Under the pieces are notes generated by a model that saw nothing but the letters and a program-made list of their open reading frames with translations, was not told the origin of the DNA and ran no database searches. A DNA stretch of 64,000 nt from Desulfobacteraceae bacterium UBA2174 (GTDB lineage: Bacteria; Desulfobacterota; Desulfobacteria; Desulfobacterales; UBA2174): contig DCWA01000034.1 in NCBI GenBank assembly GCA_002327445.1, positions 101,483 to 165,482 on the forward strand. The letters run 5' to 3'. The position numbers and the translations under genes were made by a program. Shown in pieces: positions 49,750-58,247 of this stretch. Each line of letters begins with the position of its first letter. Position 1 is the stretch's first letter.

Positions 49750-50337
49750 ATGCCCGACATTGTGGCCATTTACGGAAGCCCCAGGCGGCGGGGCAACACG
49801 GCGACGCTGCTCAGAGAGGCGGTGCGCGGCGCCACCGAAGCCGGCGCCGCCGTCGAGGAAATCGTCCTGCGCGATTTGAAGTTGTCGCCGTGTCTCGAGA
49901 TCTACGGATGCAAGAATGACGGCCGCTGCGTGATCCAGGACGATTTTCACGCCGTGCTGGGCAGCATCGACCGGGCCCTGGCCGTGATGCTGGCCTCGCC
50001 CATTTTCTTTTACACCGTCAGCGCCCACACCAAGATCCTGATGGACCGCTGCCAGTCCCGCTGGGTGAAGAAATACTGGATCGACCCCCAGCCGTCGCCG
50101 CGGCCCGAAGCCCCGCGCAAGGGCTTGTTCATCGCTGCCGGCGCCACCCGGGGGCGACGGTTGTTCGAAGGCCCCCTGCTGACGGTGCGCTACTTTTTTG
50201 ATGTGCTGGACACGGAACTGTGGCGCGCCCTGTGCTACCGCCAACTCGACCACGAGGGCGACGTGCTGAAGCATCCGGACTTCCTGGAGGAAGCCCACCG
50301 GGCCGGCCGGGAGCTGGCGGCCCTGGTGAGGCAGTAG
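49750..50337 (+). CDS. NADPH-dependent FMN reductase / flavodoxin-like protein
   Basis: 195 aa from ATG 49750 with AGGAGG 7 nt before. The flavodoxin-like fold starts IVAIYGSPRRRGNTATLL, the FMN phosphate-binding loop (SxRxxGNT). GCKNDGRCVIQDDF has Cys residues as in iron-sulfur flavoproteins of this group, but the full cluster motif is not complete. VMLASPIFFYTVSAHTKILMDR is the second FMN loop. The partner is unknown. Confidence 0.85.
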   Translation: MPDIVAIYGSPRRRGNTATLLREAVRGATEAGAAVEEIVLRDLKLSPCLEIYGCKNDGRCVIQDDFHAVLGSIDRALAVMLASPIFFYTVSAHTKILMDRCQSRWVKKYWIDPQPSPRPEAPRKGLFIAAGATRGRRLFEGPLLTVRYFFDVLDTELWRALCYRQLDHEGDVLKHPDFLEEAHRAGRELAALVRQ

Positions 50338-50344
50338 ACGCCGC

Positions 50345-51580
50345 ATGCACTACGAACCGTTCATCGCCCGGCGCTACCTCAGGTCGAAACGGCGCCGGTC
50401 CGTCTTCCCCCTCATCACCGTCCTCGGGATAGCCGGCGTGGCGGTGGGGGTGATGATCCTGATCACCGTCACCGCGGTGATGACCGGGGCCGAACGCCAT
50501 TTCCAGGAGCGCGTCCTCAGCGTCAGCGCCCACCTGATCGTGATGCGCTACGGGGATCCGTTCGGGGACTACGAGGAAGTCGGCCGGCGCATCGGGGCGA
50601 ATGAGGCGGTGGTGGCCACGGCGCCGTTCCTCTACGCCCAGGGGCTGTTGCGGTCGGCCAAGGCCACCGCCGGCAGCGTGATCCGCGGCATCGATCCCGC
50701 CCGGGAGGGCGGGACCACAACGGTGTTGCCACCGGAAACCCTGAACCTGCTGGCTGACGATTTTCTCCGGCGCCGGAACGCTCCGGGGCCGCCCGGGATC
50801 CTGCTGGGGCGGGAATTGGCCGGGCAACTGGGGGTGGGACCGGGCGATCAGCTCTTCCTGCTCACGCCCCGGGCCATGAACACCGATGTCGCCCGGGTCC
50901 CGGCCATGGAGCGGCTCCAGGTGCTGGGGACCATCGAGACGGGGCTCTACGATTTCGACAGTTCCCTGGCCTATCTGCACCTCGCCGACGCCCAGCGGCT
51001 CATGGCGGTCGGCGAAACGGTCACCGGCGTCGCGGTCCGGCTGAAGGACATCTACCAGGCCGGCCCGGTCAAGGCGCGCATCACGGCCGAACTGGGGTTC
51101 CCCTATTGGGCCAAGGACTGGATGCAGCTCTACCACAACATGTTCAGCGCCCTGAAGCTGCAGAAGACGGTGATGTTCATCATCCTGACCCTCATCGTGC
51201 TGGTGGCCGCCTTGAACATCGCCGGCACCCTGTTCATGATGGTCACCGAAAAGACCCGCGACATCGCCATCCTCAAGGCCATGGGGGCCACGGACCGCAG
51301 TATCGGCCGCATTTTCGTCATCAAGGGCATGTGGATCGGCCTGACCGGCACCTTCATCGGGCTGACCGGAGGCTTCGGGCTTTGCGCTTTGCTCCAGCGC
51401 TACCAGTTCGTGCGGCTGGACCCCAAGATCTACCCGTTCACACGGCTTCCCGTGGACGTCCAGGCACCGGACGTGGCCCTCATCGTGGGCTTTGCCCTGT
51501 TGATTTGTTTTGTGGCGACCGTTTATCCGTCGCGCCGCGCCGCCAGGCTCAACCCGGTGGACGGCCTCAGATACGCCTGA
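50345..51580 (+). CDS. LolC/LolE-type ABC transporter permease
   Basis: 411-aa inner-membrane protein with the MacB/FtsX plan: helix 1 (about 20-45), a large periplasmic domain (50-265) and three C-terminal helices (about 270-295, 320-350, 375-400). MFSALKLQKTVMFIILTLIV and TEKTRDIAILKAMGATDRSIGRIF are LolC/E hallmarks. In the family it extracts lipoproteins from the inner membrane together with an ATPase LolD, which is not encoded next to it. It starts 8 nt after the flavodoxin-like gene. Confidence 0.87.
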   Translation: MHYEPFIARRYLRSKRRRSVFPLITVLGIAGVAVGVMILITVTAVMTGAERHFQERVLSVSAHLIVMRYGDPFGDYEEVGRRIGANEAVVATAPFLYAQGLLRSAKATAGSVIRGIDPAREGGTTTVLPPETLNLLADDFLRRRNAPGPPGILLGRELAGQLGVGPGDQLFLLTPRAMNTDVARVPAMERLQVLGTIETGLYDFDSSLAYLHLADAQRLMAVGETVTGVAVRLKDIYQAGPVKARITAELGFPYWAKDWMQLYHNMFSALKLQKTVMFIILTLIVLVAALNIAGTLFMMVTEKTRDIAILKAMGATDRSIGRIFVIKGMWIGLTGTFIGLTGGFGLCALLQRYQFVRLDPKIYPFTRLPVDVQAPDVALIVGFALLICFVATVYPSRRAARLNPVDGLRYA

Positions 51581-51629
51581 AGCGGCCGGCCCCGGGGCCG
51601 ATCCCGCCGCTGAGATCCGGAGACTTTAG

Positions 51630-52799
51630 ATGCAGACCGCCGATTTTTCCCATTGCCTCGACACGCTGCTCATTCATGCCGGGGAACCCCGGCCGCGGAT
51701 GGGCGGAGCCTTGATCCTGCCCGTTTTCCAGAGCGCCACCTTCGCTTTTCCCGATCCGTCCGGTGACCCGGCGCTGCGGTACATCCGTCTCAACAACACC
51801 CCCAACCATGAGGTGCTGCACGCCAAACTGGCCGCCCTGGAGAAGGCCGAGGCGGCCCTGGTGACCGCCAGCGGCATGGCCGCCATCGCCGCCGTTCTGC
51901 TCACCGTGCTGGGATCCGGGGACCGGATCCTGGTCCAGCAAGGGCTCTATGGCGGCACCCACGGGCTGATCCATCAGGACTTGGCGCGGCTGGGGATTTC
52001 GGCCGATGTCGTTTCCGATGACGACCCGGCCGACTGGCGCCGGCACCTGCAGCCCGGCACCCGGGCGTTTTATGTGGAGACCATCACCAACCCGACCCTG
52101 CGCGTCGCCGATCTGGAGGCGGTGGCCGCCTTCTGTCGCGAGCACGGTCTCGTGTCGATCATCGACAACACCTTTGCCAGCCCGGTGAACTTCCGCCCCC
52201 TGGAACACGGCTTCGACCTGTCGCTCCACAGCGCCACCAAGTATCTCAATGGCCATTCGGACATCGTTGCCGGCGCGGTGATCGGCGGCGCGAATCTTGT
52301 GGAACGGGTCAAGCAACGCCTCGACCACCTGGGGGCATCGCTGGATCCGCATGCCTGTTTTCTGCTCCACCGGGGGCTGAAGACGCTCGGGGTCCGGGTT
52401 CGCCAGCAAAACAGCGGCGCCGAGGCCGTGGCGCGGTTTTTGTCCGGGCATCCGGCGGTGGCGCGGGTGAACTATCCCGGTCTGGAAAACCACCCGGATC
52501 ACCCGCGCGCCAAGGGACTCTTCGATGGATACGGCGGGATGCTCAGCTTTGAAATCGACGGCGGGGCGGCGGTGGCCGAGGCGTTCTTGAGTCATCTGCG
52601 GCTGCCGGTGGTGGCGCCGAGCCTCGGGGGCGTGGAATCGCTGATCACCCGTCCGGCGGCCACCTCCCACGCCGGCATGACCCCGGCGCAGCGGGCGGCC
52701 ATGGGAATCGGCGACAACCTCGTGCGGATGTCGGTGGGGCTTGAGGCTCCGGAAGACCTCATCGCCGATCTGGATCAGGCATTGGCGGGGGGGGGGTGA
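51630..52799 (+). CDS. Trans-sulfuration PLP enzyme (cystathionine gamma-synthase/lyase family)
   Basis: 389-aa fold-type I PLP enzyme. The Schiff-base lysine is Lys204 in LHSATKYLNGHSD, and the pyridine-binding Asp is Asp179 in SIIDNTFASP. TPNHEVLHAKLAALEKAEA and SLGGVESLITRPAATSHAGM are conserved. It could be cystathionine gamma-synthase, beta- or gamma-lyase, or O-acylhomoserine sulfhydrylase. The motif YIRLNNTPNH replaces the usual YSRxxNPT. Substrate not resolved. Confidence 0.88.
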   Translation: MQTADFSHCLDTLLIHAGEPRPRMGGALILPVFQSATFAFPDPSGDPALRYIRLNNTPNHEVLHAKLAALEKAEAALVTASGMAAIAAVLLTVLGSGDRILVQQGLYGGTHGLIHQDLARLGISADVVSDDDPADWRRHLQPGTRAFYVETITNPTLRVADLEAVAAFCREHGLVSIIDNTFASPVNFRPLEHGFDLSLHSATKYLNGHSDIVAGAVIGGANLVERVKQRLDHLGASLDPHACFLLHRGLKTLGVRVRQQNSGAEAVARFLSGHPAVARVNYPGLENHPDHPRAKGLFDGYGGMLSFEIDGGAAVAEAFLSHLRLPVVAPSLGGVESLITRPAATSHAGMTPAQRAAMGIGDNLVRMSVGLEAPEDLIADLDQALAGGG

Positions 52800-52830
52800 G
52801 GGGTTTCGGGTGCCTTCGGCGCGTTCCGGA

Positions 52831-52860
52831 TTCAAGGTTCAAGGTTCAAGGTTCAAGGTT
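52831..52860 (+). repeat. Tandem 7-nt repeat upstream of the heptose adenylyltransferase gene
   Basis: TTCAAGG is repeated four times in register (52831-52858) followed by TTCC. A second looser set of TTTCGAGTTTC-like segments follows to about 52905. It lies in the 114-nt gap just before ATG 52914, a place where repeat-number change could affect expression. Confidence 0.7.
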
Positions 52861-52913
52861 CCAGTTTCGAGTTTCTATTTTCGAGTTTCAAAGGGTTTCA
52901 AAAAGAAACAAAA

Positions 52914-53396
52914 ATGAATGCCAAGATCGTCACCGCGGCGGAGGCCGCCGAGCGCCTGGCCGCCGCCCGCGCGGCGGGACGGCGGGCCGTGTTCACCAAC
53001 GGTTGTTTCGACCTGCTGCACGCCGGGCACGTGCGCTATCTCGCCGCGGCCCGGGCGCTGGGCGATTTGCTGGCGGTGGGCCTCAACAGCGACGCGTCGG
53101 TGGCGCGCATCAAGGGAACCCGCCGGCCGATCAACCCCCAGGCCCGGCGCGCCGAGGTACTGGCCGCGCTCGCCTGTGTCGATCTGGTGGTGATCTTCGA
53201 CGAAGACGATCCGCTGCGGCTCATCGAAACCCTCCGACCCGAAATTCTTGTCAAGGGGGCCGATTGGGCCGAGGCGGACATCGTGGGGGGCGATTTCGTC
53301 AAGGCCCACGGCGGCCGCGTGGAAACCATCGCCCTGGTCCCCGGGGCCTCCACCAGCGCCATCATTCAAACCATTTTGGAGCGCTACCGCCCCTGA
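52914..53396 (+). CDS. rfaE2: D-glycero-beta-D-manno-heptose 1-phosphate adenylyltransferase
   Basis: 160-aa nucleotidyltransferase (HldE C-terminal domain as a separate protein). TNGCFDLLHAGH at 28-39 carries the HxGH site; KGTRRPINPQARRAEVLAAL and LVKGADW are family segments; VPGASTSAII ends the fold. It makes ADP-heptose precursor for LPS. The kinase domain must be encoded elsewhere. Ribosome-binding site weak (A-rich). Confidence 0.92.
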   Translation: MNAKIVTAAEAAERLAAARAAGRRAVFTNGCFDLLHAGHVRYLAAARALGDLLAVGLNSDASVARIKGTRRPINPQARRAEVLAALACVDLVVIFDEDDPLRLIETLRPEILVKGADWAEADIVGGDFVKAHGGRVETIALVPGASTSAIIQTILERYRP

Positions 53397-53419
53397 AGGC
53401 GGCCGGTGGCTGGAGCGAC

Positions 53420-54220
53420 GTGCAGGAGCAACAGCGAAACGGAATCCGCTACCTGACCTTTGCGGGTCTTTCCGCCTTGGCCGGCGTCCACCACGGGATT
53501 TTCACCCGGCACGGCGGGGTGAGCCAGGGCGCGTTTGCCAGCCTCAACGTGGGGCGGGTGGACGGGGAAGCGCCGGAGCACGTGGTCGAGAACCGGCATC
53601 GCGTCGCCGCGGCTCTCGGCGGCGGTCCCCTGGTGGGGGTGCGGCAGGTCCACGGCAACACGGTGAAGGTGGTGACCGCCGAAGACGTCACCGCCGCGCC
53701 CACACCGGCCGACGCCCTGGTGACCAATGTGCCCGGCGTGCTCCTGATGGTGCAGGTGGCCGACTGTCAGCCGGTGCTGCTTTGCGACCCGGTGCGGAAG
53801 GCGGTGGCCGCCGTGCATTCGGGCTGGCGGGGCAGCGTGGCCAACGTGGTGGCGGTGGCGGTGCGCGCCTTGCAGGACTGCTACGGGACGCGGCCCCGGG
53901 ATCTGGTCGCCGGCATCGGGCCTTCCCTCGGTCCCTGCTGCGGCCAGTTCGTGCATTACCGCGACGAGATTCCCGAGCGTCTATGGCCCTTCCGGGTGGG
54001 CGCCCATCATTTCGATTTCTGGGCGATCACCCGAGCCCAGCTCAGCGCCGCGGGGCTGGCGCCCCAACGCATCGAAACCGCCGGCATATGCACCCGCTGC
54101 CGGACCGACACCTTTTATTCTTATCGCGCGGAGGGAACCACGGGGCGCTTCGCCGCCGTCATCGGGCTGGCCCCCGATGGCGATCCGGCGGCCCCGGGCG
54201 GGCCCGGGAGGACGGTATGA
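53420..54220 (+). CDS. pgeF: Peptidoglycan editing factor PgeF (laccase-domain)
   Basis: 266 aa from GTG 53420; the frame is open to 52796 only as a shadow. Metal-site residues His78 (VRQVHGNTV), Cys116 (VADCQPV) and His133 (VHSGWRG) are intact. GIGPSLGPCC and AGICTRCRTDTFYSYRAE follow. The family removes L-Ser-containing errors from peptidoglycan precursors and was earlier called multicopper polyphenol oxidase. The stop overlaps the next ATG. Confidence 0.9.
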   Translation: MQEQQRNGIRYLTFAGLSALAGVHHGIFTRHGGVSQGAFASLNVGRVDGEAPEHVVENRHRVAAALGGGPLVGVRQVHGNTVKVVTAEDVTAAPTPADALVTNVPGVLLMVQVADCQPVLLCDPVRKAVAAVHSGWRGSVANVVAVAVRALQDCYGTRPRDLVAGIGPSLGPCCGQFVHYRDEIPERLWPFRVGAHHFDFWAITRAQLSAAGLAPQRIETAGICTRCRTDTFYSYRAEGTTGRFAAVIGLAPDGDPAAPGGPGRTV

Positions 54221-55059
54221 TCCAGGATGGCGCGCCAATAGGGCGCAGCGTGCAAACCAGGGCCCGCATCCACGCCCACACCGAGGTGGCTCCTGGCTAC
54301 TGGCGCATGAGGCTGGCACCGGAAACCAGTTTTCCCCGGGCCGAGCCGGGCCAATTCGTCATGGTGGGGCTGGGCGCCGCCGCGCCGCGGTTGTGGCGAC
54401 GCCCCTTTTCCATCCATCGCCAGGCCGGCGGACGCCTGGAGTTGCTCTACCGGGTGGTGGGCCCCACGACCCGGGCCATGGCCGAGCTGCCGCCGGGATC
54501 CGTCGTGGATCTCCTCGGGCCGCTGGGCCGGGGGTTCCGGGTGGCCGACGGCCTTGCCCGAATCGTTCTGGCCGCCGGCGGCATCGGCGCTGCCCCCATG
54601 GTCTTCCTGGCCGAGACGTTGGCCGGCCGGTCCCGAGAGTGTGAAATTGAGGTCTTCATCGGCGGCCGCAGCCGCGAAGACCTGCTGTGCCGGGAGGATT
54701 TCCAGCGTCTCGGCCTGCCGGTGACCACCACCACCGACGACGGCTCCGACGGCCAGCATTGCCTCGTCACCGTTCCTCTGGAACAGGCCGCGGACCGGGG
54801 GGGACCCGACCTGATCTGTGCCTGCGGGCCGCCGGCGATGCTGCGCTGTGTGGCCCTGATGGCCATGGCGCGAGGCATCGCCTGCCAGGTGTCCATCGAG
54901 GCCCTCATGGCCTGCGGTCTGGGGGCCTGCCTGGGCTGCGCCGTAGCCGGCAGGGACCCGGCGACCCCCTATCTGCACGTCTGCCGGGAGGGGCCGGTCT
55001 TCGACGCGGCGGAGCTGGACTGGTCCTCTCCGGCGGGAAACATTCAAACGTTGACTTGA
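54217..55059 (+). CDS. pyrK: Dihydroorotate dehydrogenase electron-transfer subunit PyrK-like
   Basis: 280 aa from ATG 54217 (ATGA overlap with pgeF); the longer frame is a shadow. FAD-binding RRPFSIH (61-67), NAD-binding GGIGAAP (121-127), and [2Fe-2S] cysteines 233, 238, 241, 256 (CGLGACLGC...C). This is the ferredoxin-reductase-type subunit that feeds electrons from PyrD to NAD. No pyrD gene is next to it, which is unusual. Confidence 0.88.
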   Translation: MIQDGAPIGRSVQTRARIHAHTEVAPGYWRMRLAPETSFPRAEPGQFVMVGLGAAAPRLWRRPFSIHRQAGGRLELLYRVVGPTTRAMAELPPGSVVDLLGPLGRGFRVADGLARIVLAAGGIGAAPMVFLAETLAGRSRECEIEVFIGGRSREDLLCREDFQRLGLPVTTTTDDGSDGQHCLVTVPLEQAADRGGPDLICACGPPAMLRCVALMAMARGIACQVSIEALMACGLGACLGCAVAGRDPATPYLHVCREGPVFDAAELDWSSPAGNIQTLT

Positions 55060-55079
55060 CATGGATCTTGTGTTAGGTG
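55051..55079 (+). promoter_or_regulatory. Possible promoter for the housekeeping Fo cluster
   Basis: TTGACTTGACA at 55051-55061 offers two overlapping -35 boxes; TAGGTG at 55074-55079 lies 17 nt after the first. The -10 match is poor. It lies partly inside the end of pyrK. Confidence 0.35.
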
Positions 55080-55133
55080 CCATACCTTCATGACCGATAC
55101 CATCCCGGGCCGTTTCGGCCGTCATCTGTTTGA

Positions 55134-55352
55134 ATGAAGCGCGAGACCCTGCGGAGTTTAAGGGAGCTGGCTTACTACAGCAGTCTGGGGTTGCAGGTGG
55201 CCCTGTCCATCTTCATCGGGCTGGGCTTGGGGGTCTGGCTGGACCGGCGCTGGGAAACCCACCCTTGGCTGACGTTGATCGGGATGGCCGCGGGTATCGC
55301 CGCCGGGTACCGCAATATCGGGCTGGCGATTCGCAAGAGCCGGAAATTCTGA
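55134..55352 (+). CDS. ATP synthase operon gene1-like protein (AtpQ family)
   Basis: 72-aa two-helix protein: LAYYSSLGLQVALSIFIGLG, LGVWLDRRWETHPW, and a second helix ending AGYRNIGLAI. Same family and position as the 17.6-kb gene. First gene of the second Fo cluster. Confidence 0.85.
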   Translation: MKRETLRSLRELAYYSSLGLQVALSIFIGLGLGVWLDRRWETHPWLTLIGMAAGIAAGYRNIGLAIRKSRKF

Positions 55353-55374
55353 GCCGACGGACACAGGAGCGGCG

Positions 55375-55761
55375 GTGAACATCCAGGAGCGCATCTTGAC
55401 CTTCGTGACCCGGACCAACTGGGTACTGTTCGTCCTGACCAGTCTGGTAGGCATCCTGCTGGCGTCCCGGTCGTTCGCTTTCGGAATCATCTGCGGCGGA
55501 CTGATCGTGACGGTGAATTTTCACCTGCTTCACCGGACCCTGAAAAACGCTCTCCGGCCGCCCCACCTCGCCTCGCATCATGCGGTGCTCGCCAAGTACT
55601 ACATCCGATTCACCGTGAGCGCCGTGGTCCTGTTTCTGCTCATTTCCAATCACATGGTCAATCCTCTGGGACTGTTTGTCGGCCTTTCCGTAGTGGTGGC
55701 CAGCATCATGCTCGCCACCGCACGTGAACTGAAACGACTCATCTTCAAGGAGGCGGTCTAG
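55375..55761 (+). CDS. atpI: ATP synthase subunit I
   Basis: 128 aa from a GTG start behind AGGAG. Four helices; LTSLVGILLASRSFAFGIICG and HHAVLAKYYIRFTVSAVVLF are typical of Desulfobacterota AtpI. It assists c-ring formation in the family. It is followed by atpB after 2 nt. Confidence 0.85.
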   Translation: MNIQERILTFVTRTNWVLFVLTSLVGILLASRSFAFGIICGGLIVTVNFHLLHRTLKNALRPPHLASHHAVLAKYYIRFTVSAVVLFLLISNHMVNPLGLFVGLSVVVASIMLATARELKRLIFKEAV

Positions 55762-55763
55762 GC

Positions 55764-56453
55764 ATGGAACACCCCTATCTCTTTATGGTCAAGCTGTTCG
55801 AGGTCATCGGGCTGGGAAGTTTCGCCCATCACTATCCCCATGTGATCTATTCCTGGGTGGTGATGGCCATCCTGATCGTAGCCGGGGCCCTCGCCGCCAA
55901 GAATGTCGCTCTGGTTCCGGGCAAAGGGCAGAATTTTTTTGAAATTCTTGTCGGCGGCATCGAGGATTTCATGATCACGGTCACCGGCGAGGAGGGGCGC
56001 TGGCTCTTCCCCCTTGCGGCCACGGTGTTCATCTACATCCTCACCTGCAACCTCATCGGCTTGGTGCCGGGGTTCTTTCCGCCCACCGCCAGCCTCAACA
56101 CCACCCTGTCCTGCGCCCTGGTGGTGGTGATCTTCACCCACATCATCGGCGTCAAGTACCACGGGGCAAAGTATGTCAAGCACTTCATGGGCCCGATCTG
56201 GTGGATGGTGCCCATCATCATGCCCATCGAGATCATCGGTCACCTGGCGCGTATCCTCTCCCTCAGCTTCCGTCTTTTCGGCAACATGATGGGCCACGAG
56301 CTGGTGCTGGGGATTCTCTTCTTCCTGGCCGGGGCTTTCTTTGCGCCGTTGCCGATCATGGCCCTGGGCATCTTCGTGGCCTTGGTGCAGGCATTCGTGT
56401 TCTTTCTGCTCTCGATCATGTACTTCAGCGGCGCCATGGAGCACGCGCACTGA
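55764..56453 (+). CDS. atpB: ATP synthase Fo subunit a (housekeeping)
   Basis: 229-aa stator channel with about six helices. Channel Arg170 in LSLSFRLFGNMMG, upstream PPTASLNTTLSCALV, and QAFVFFLLSIMYFSGA in the last helix. Overall form typical of Desulfobacterota. The cluster gene1-atpI-atpB-atpE without F1 genes is the usual split arrangement, in which atpF-H-A-G-D-C lie elsewhere (not in this window). Confidence 0.94.
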   Translation: MEHPYLFMVKLFEVIGLGSFAHHYPHVIYSWVVMAILIVAGALAAKNVALVPGKGQNFFEILVGGIEDFMITVTGEEGRWLFPLAATVFIYILTCNLIGLVPGFFPPTASLNTTLSCALVVVIFTHIIGVKYHGAKYVKHFMGPIWWMVPIIMPIEIIGHLARILSLSFRLFGNMMGHELVLGILFFLAGAFFAPLPIMALGIFVALVQAFVFFLLSIMYFSGAMEHAH

Positions 56454-56464
56454 TCCGGAGCGCT

Positions 56465-56512
56465 TTCCAATGAATTTTACGATGCGGGTCGTAAAATAAC
56501 GGGGTATTGGAA
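56465..56512 (+). promoter_or_regulatory. Two-tier hairpin in the atpB-atpE leader
   Basis: Inner stem ATTTTACGA (56474-56482) with TCGTAAAAT (56489-56497), loop of 6; outer arm TTCCAAT (56465-56471) with ATTGGAA (56506-56512). The structure ends about 40 nt before atpE. It may set atpE translation or mRNA stability, since c is needed in many copies. Confidence 0.6.
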
Positions 56513-56553
56513 GAAGCAAACCATTATTCATCAACAAAGGAGGTATTATTCGA

Positions 56554-56835
56554 ATGGAAGCTCAAGCCCTGCAGTTCTTCATCGCCTGTGTGACGGCCGC
56601 CGGTTTCGGCATCGCCATCGCCGCCTTCGGTTGCGGTATTGCCCAGGGCCTCGGTCTGCGCAGTGCAGTGGAAGGCATCGCGCGCAACCCCGAGTCCTCC
56701 GGCAAGGTCACCGTGACCATGCTGATCGGTCTGGCCATGATCGAGTCGCTGTGTATTTACGCGCTGGTCGTGTCCCTGATCCTGATCTACGCCCATCCGC
56801 AGGCTGCGGCGATCGCCGGTTTGTTCGCCCACTGA
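56554..56835 (+). CDS. atpE: ATP synthase Fo subunit c (housekeeping)
   Basis: 93-aa rotor subunit with one hairpin. Helix 1 has Gln31 (GIAQGLG), helix 2 the carboxylate Glu64 followed by Ser65 (MIESLCIYAL) and Tyr69. Gln+Glu+Ser resemble a Na+ site, but the Thr that follows in Na+-type rings is Leu66, so the ion is unsettled. RBS AAGGAGG. Confidence 0.94.
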   Translation: MEAQALQFFIACVTAAGFGIAIAAFGCGIAQGLGLRSAVEGIARNPESSGKVTVTMLIGLAMIESLCIYALVVSLILIYAHPQAAAIAGLFAH

Positions 56836-56865
56836 TTTCGCCGGACAGGCGGGTATCCCGAAATT

Positions 56866-56904
56866 GGAAAGACCGGTTCCCCGAAATGGGGAACCGGTCT
56901 TTCC
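56866..56904 (+). terminator. Terminator hairpin after atpE
   Basis: 17-bp perfect stem GGAAAGACCGGTTCCCC (56866-56882) and its complement (56888-56904) with loop GAAAT. The T-run is weak, but the stem is very strong. Confidence 0.75.
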
Positions 56905-57025
56905 GTTGGCGCTTTCGCAAAATGGTGCCTTGCCTTGCGGAAGCCTTGACGGGGGCGAAGAAAACACCAAGACCGGGACTGGAGAAACGGTGACGGGTGC
57001 CGGGGTTCGAGACTCCGGTCCCAAT

Positions 57026-58048
57026 TCAATGAAAGAAGTTCGGATTGGGGAACGTCGTCAACTCCGGGGATGTGTCGAAAAAACCTTCGACCACCGCCGC
57101 GGCGGCTTCCAGATCCGGGGCCGCGGCCAAACTCCGGCACAGGCTGTGGCCGAAGCGCAGGTTGGCGGCGAAATAGCGGGCGAAACGGCGAAATCGGACC
57201 AGTGCCCGGGCAGGGGCGAAATGCAGATTCAGGATGGAGATGAGGCGCAGGGCCGCGCGCCGGTAGATCTCCGGGTCCGGATTCAGGCGCCCGGTCCACT
57301 CGGCGAAAATCCAGGGGCGGGCGATGGCCATGCGTCCTACGGCCACCCCGTCGCAGCCGGTGGCGTCGATCATTCGTTGGCAGTCGGCCGCCGAAAAGAC
57401 GTTTCCGTTGCCGAAAACCGGGATGCCCACGGCCTGTTTGACCGCCGCGATGTAGGACCAGCGCGGGGGACGGGTGCGCCGGTCCGGTGCAACCCGGGGA
57501 TGGAACGTCAAGGCATCGGCGCCGGCGCCTTCGAAGCGCCGGGCCAGATCCACCGCCGGCCGTGGATCGTTCTGCCATCCGGTGCGATACTTCACCAGAA
57601 CGGGGCAGTCCACCGCCTGTCGCACCGCTGCCACCACGGCTTCGGCCTGCTGCGGATCCCTGAGCAGGGCGGCGCCGGCACCTTTCCTGCAGATCGCCTG
57701 CACAGAACAGCCGAAATTCAGGTCAACCCCGAAAAATCCCTCTTCCTGAATGCGTTGGGCCGCGGCCGCCATCTGCCTTGGGTCGCAGCCGACGATCTGG
57801 AATACCAGGCGGTCCGTTTCGTCGTCGCGCCAGCGGAAGCAGTTGGAAACGGACGGGTTTTCCGTCGGCAGGCGCCGAGCGTCGGCCATCTCGGACCACA
57901 TGAGGCCGCAGCCTCCGAATTCCGACAGCAGCTGGCGGAAAGCCACGTGACCCAGATCGGTCATCGGTGCCAGCACGAGACGGGCAGCGGCGGTTTTGCC
58001 GCCGATGCGCAGCGGGCGGTTCAAGAAATCGGATAGATGGCGGTCCAT
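57026..58048 (-). CDS. dus: tRNA-dihydrouridine synthase
   Basis: FMN enzyme (340 aa from ATG 58048; the frame opens at 58117) reducing uridine in the tRNA D-loop. LAPMTDLGHVAFR is the FMN-binding start; Cys114 in LNFGCSVQAICRKGAGAALL is the catalytic cysteine position; VFGNGNVFSAADC and GCDGVAVGRMAIARPWIF are TIM-barrel FMN motifs. The proline after NxGC is Ser here. Confidence 0.9.
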   Translation of the reverse strand: MDRHLSDFLNRPLRIGGKTAAARLVLAPMTDLGHVAFRQLLSEFGGCGLMWSEMADARRLPTENPSVSNCFRWRDDETDRLVFQIVGCDPRQMAAAAQRIQEEGFFGVDLNFGCSVQAICRKGAGAALLRDPQQAEAVVAAVRQAVDCPVLVKYRTGWQNDPRPAVDLARRFEGAGADALTFHPRVAPDRRTRPPRWSYIAAVKQAVGIPVFGNGNVFSAADCQRMIDATGCDGVAVGRMAIARPWIFAEWTGRLNPDPEIYRRAALRLISILNLHFAPARALVRFRRFARYFAANLRFGHSLCRSLAAAPDLEAAAAVVEGFFDTSPELTTFPNPNFFH

Positions 58049-58247
58049 GGAAAGCGGGTGCCTGAAAAATGAATCCTTGCCAAAATACGAATCCGGGCCT
58101 GATTCCTTCGATAGCATAAAAGACGCGCCAGAATCCTTATTTTTTGCGCAACCGGCTGGACATCGGCCGCGGATGGTGCCATGGAAGACCTGACCGAAGG
58201 GGGTGTCGCGTTGATCGGGCCGCCGCTTTTACAGCGATGGGGATTTT

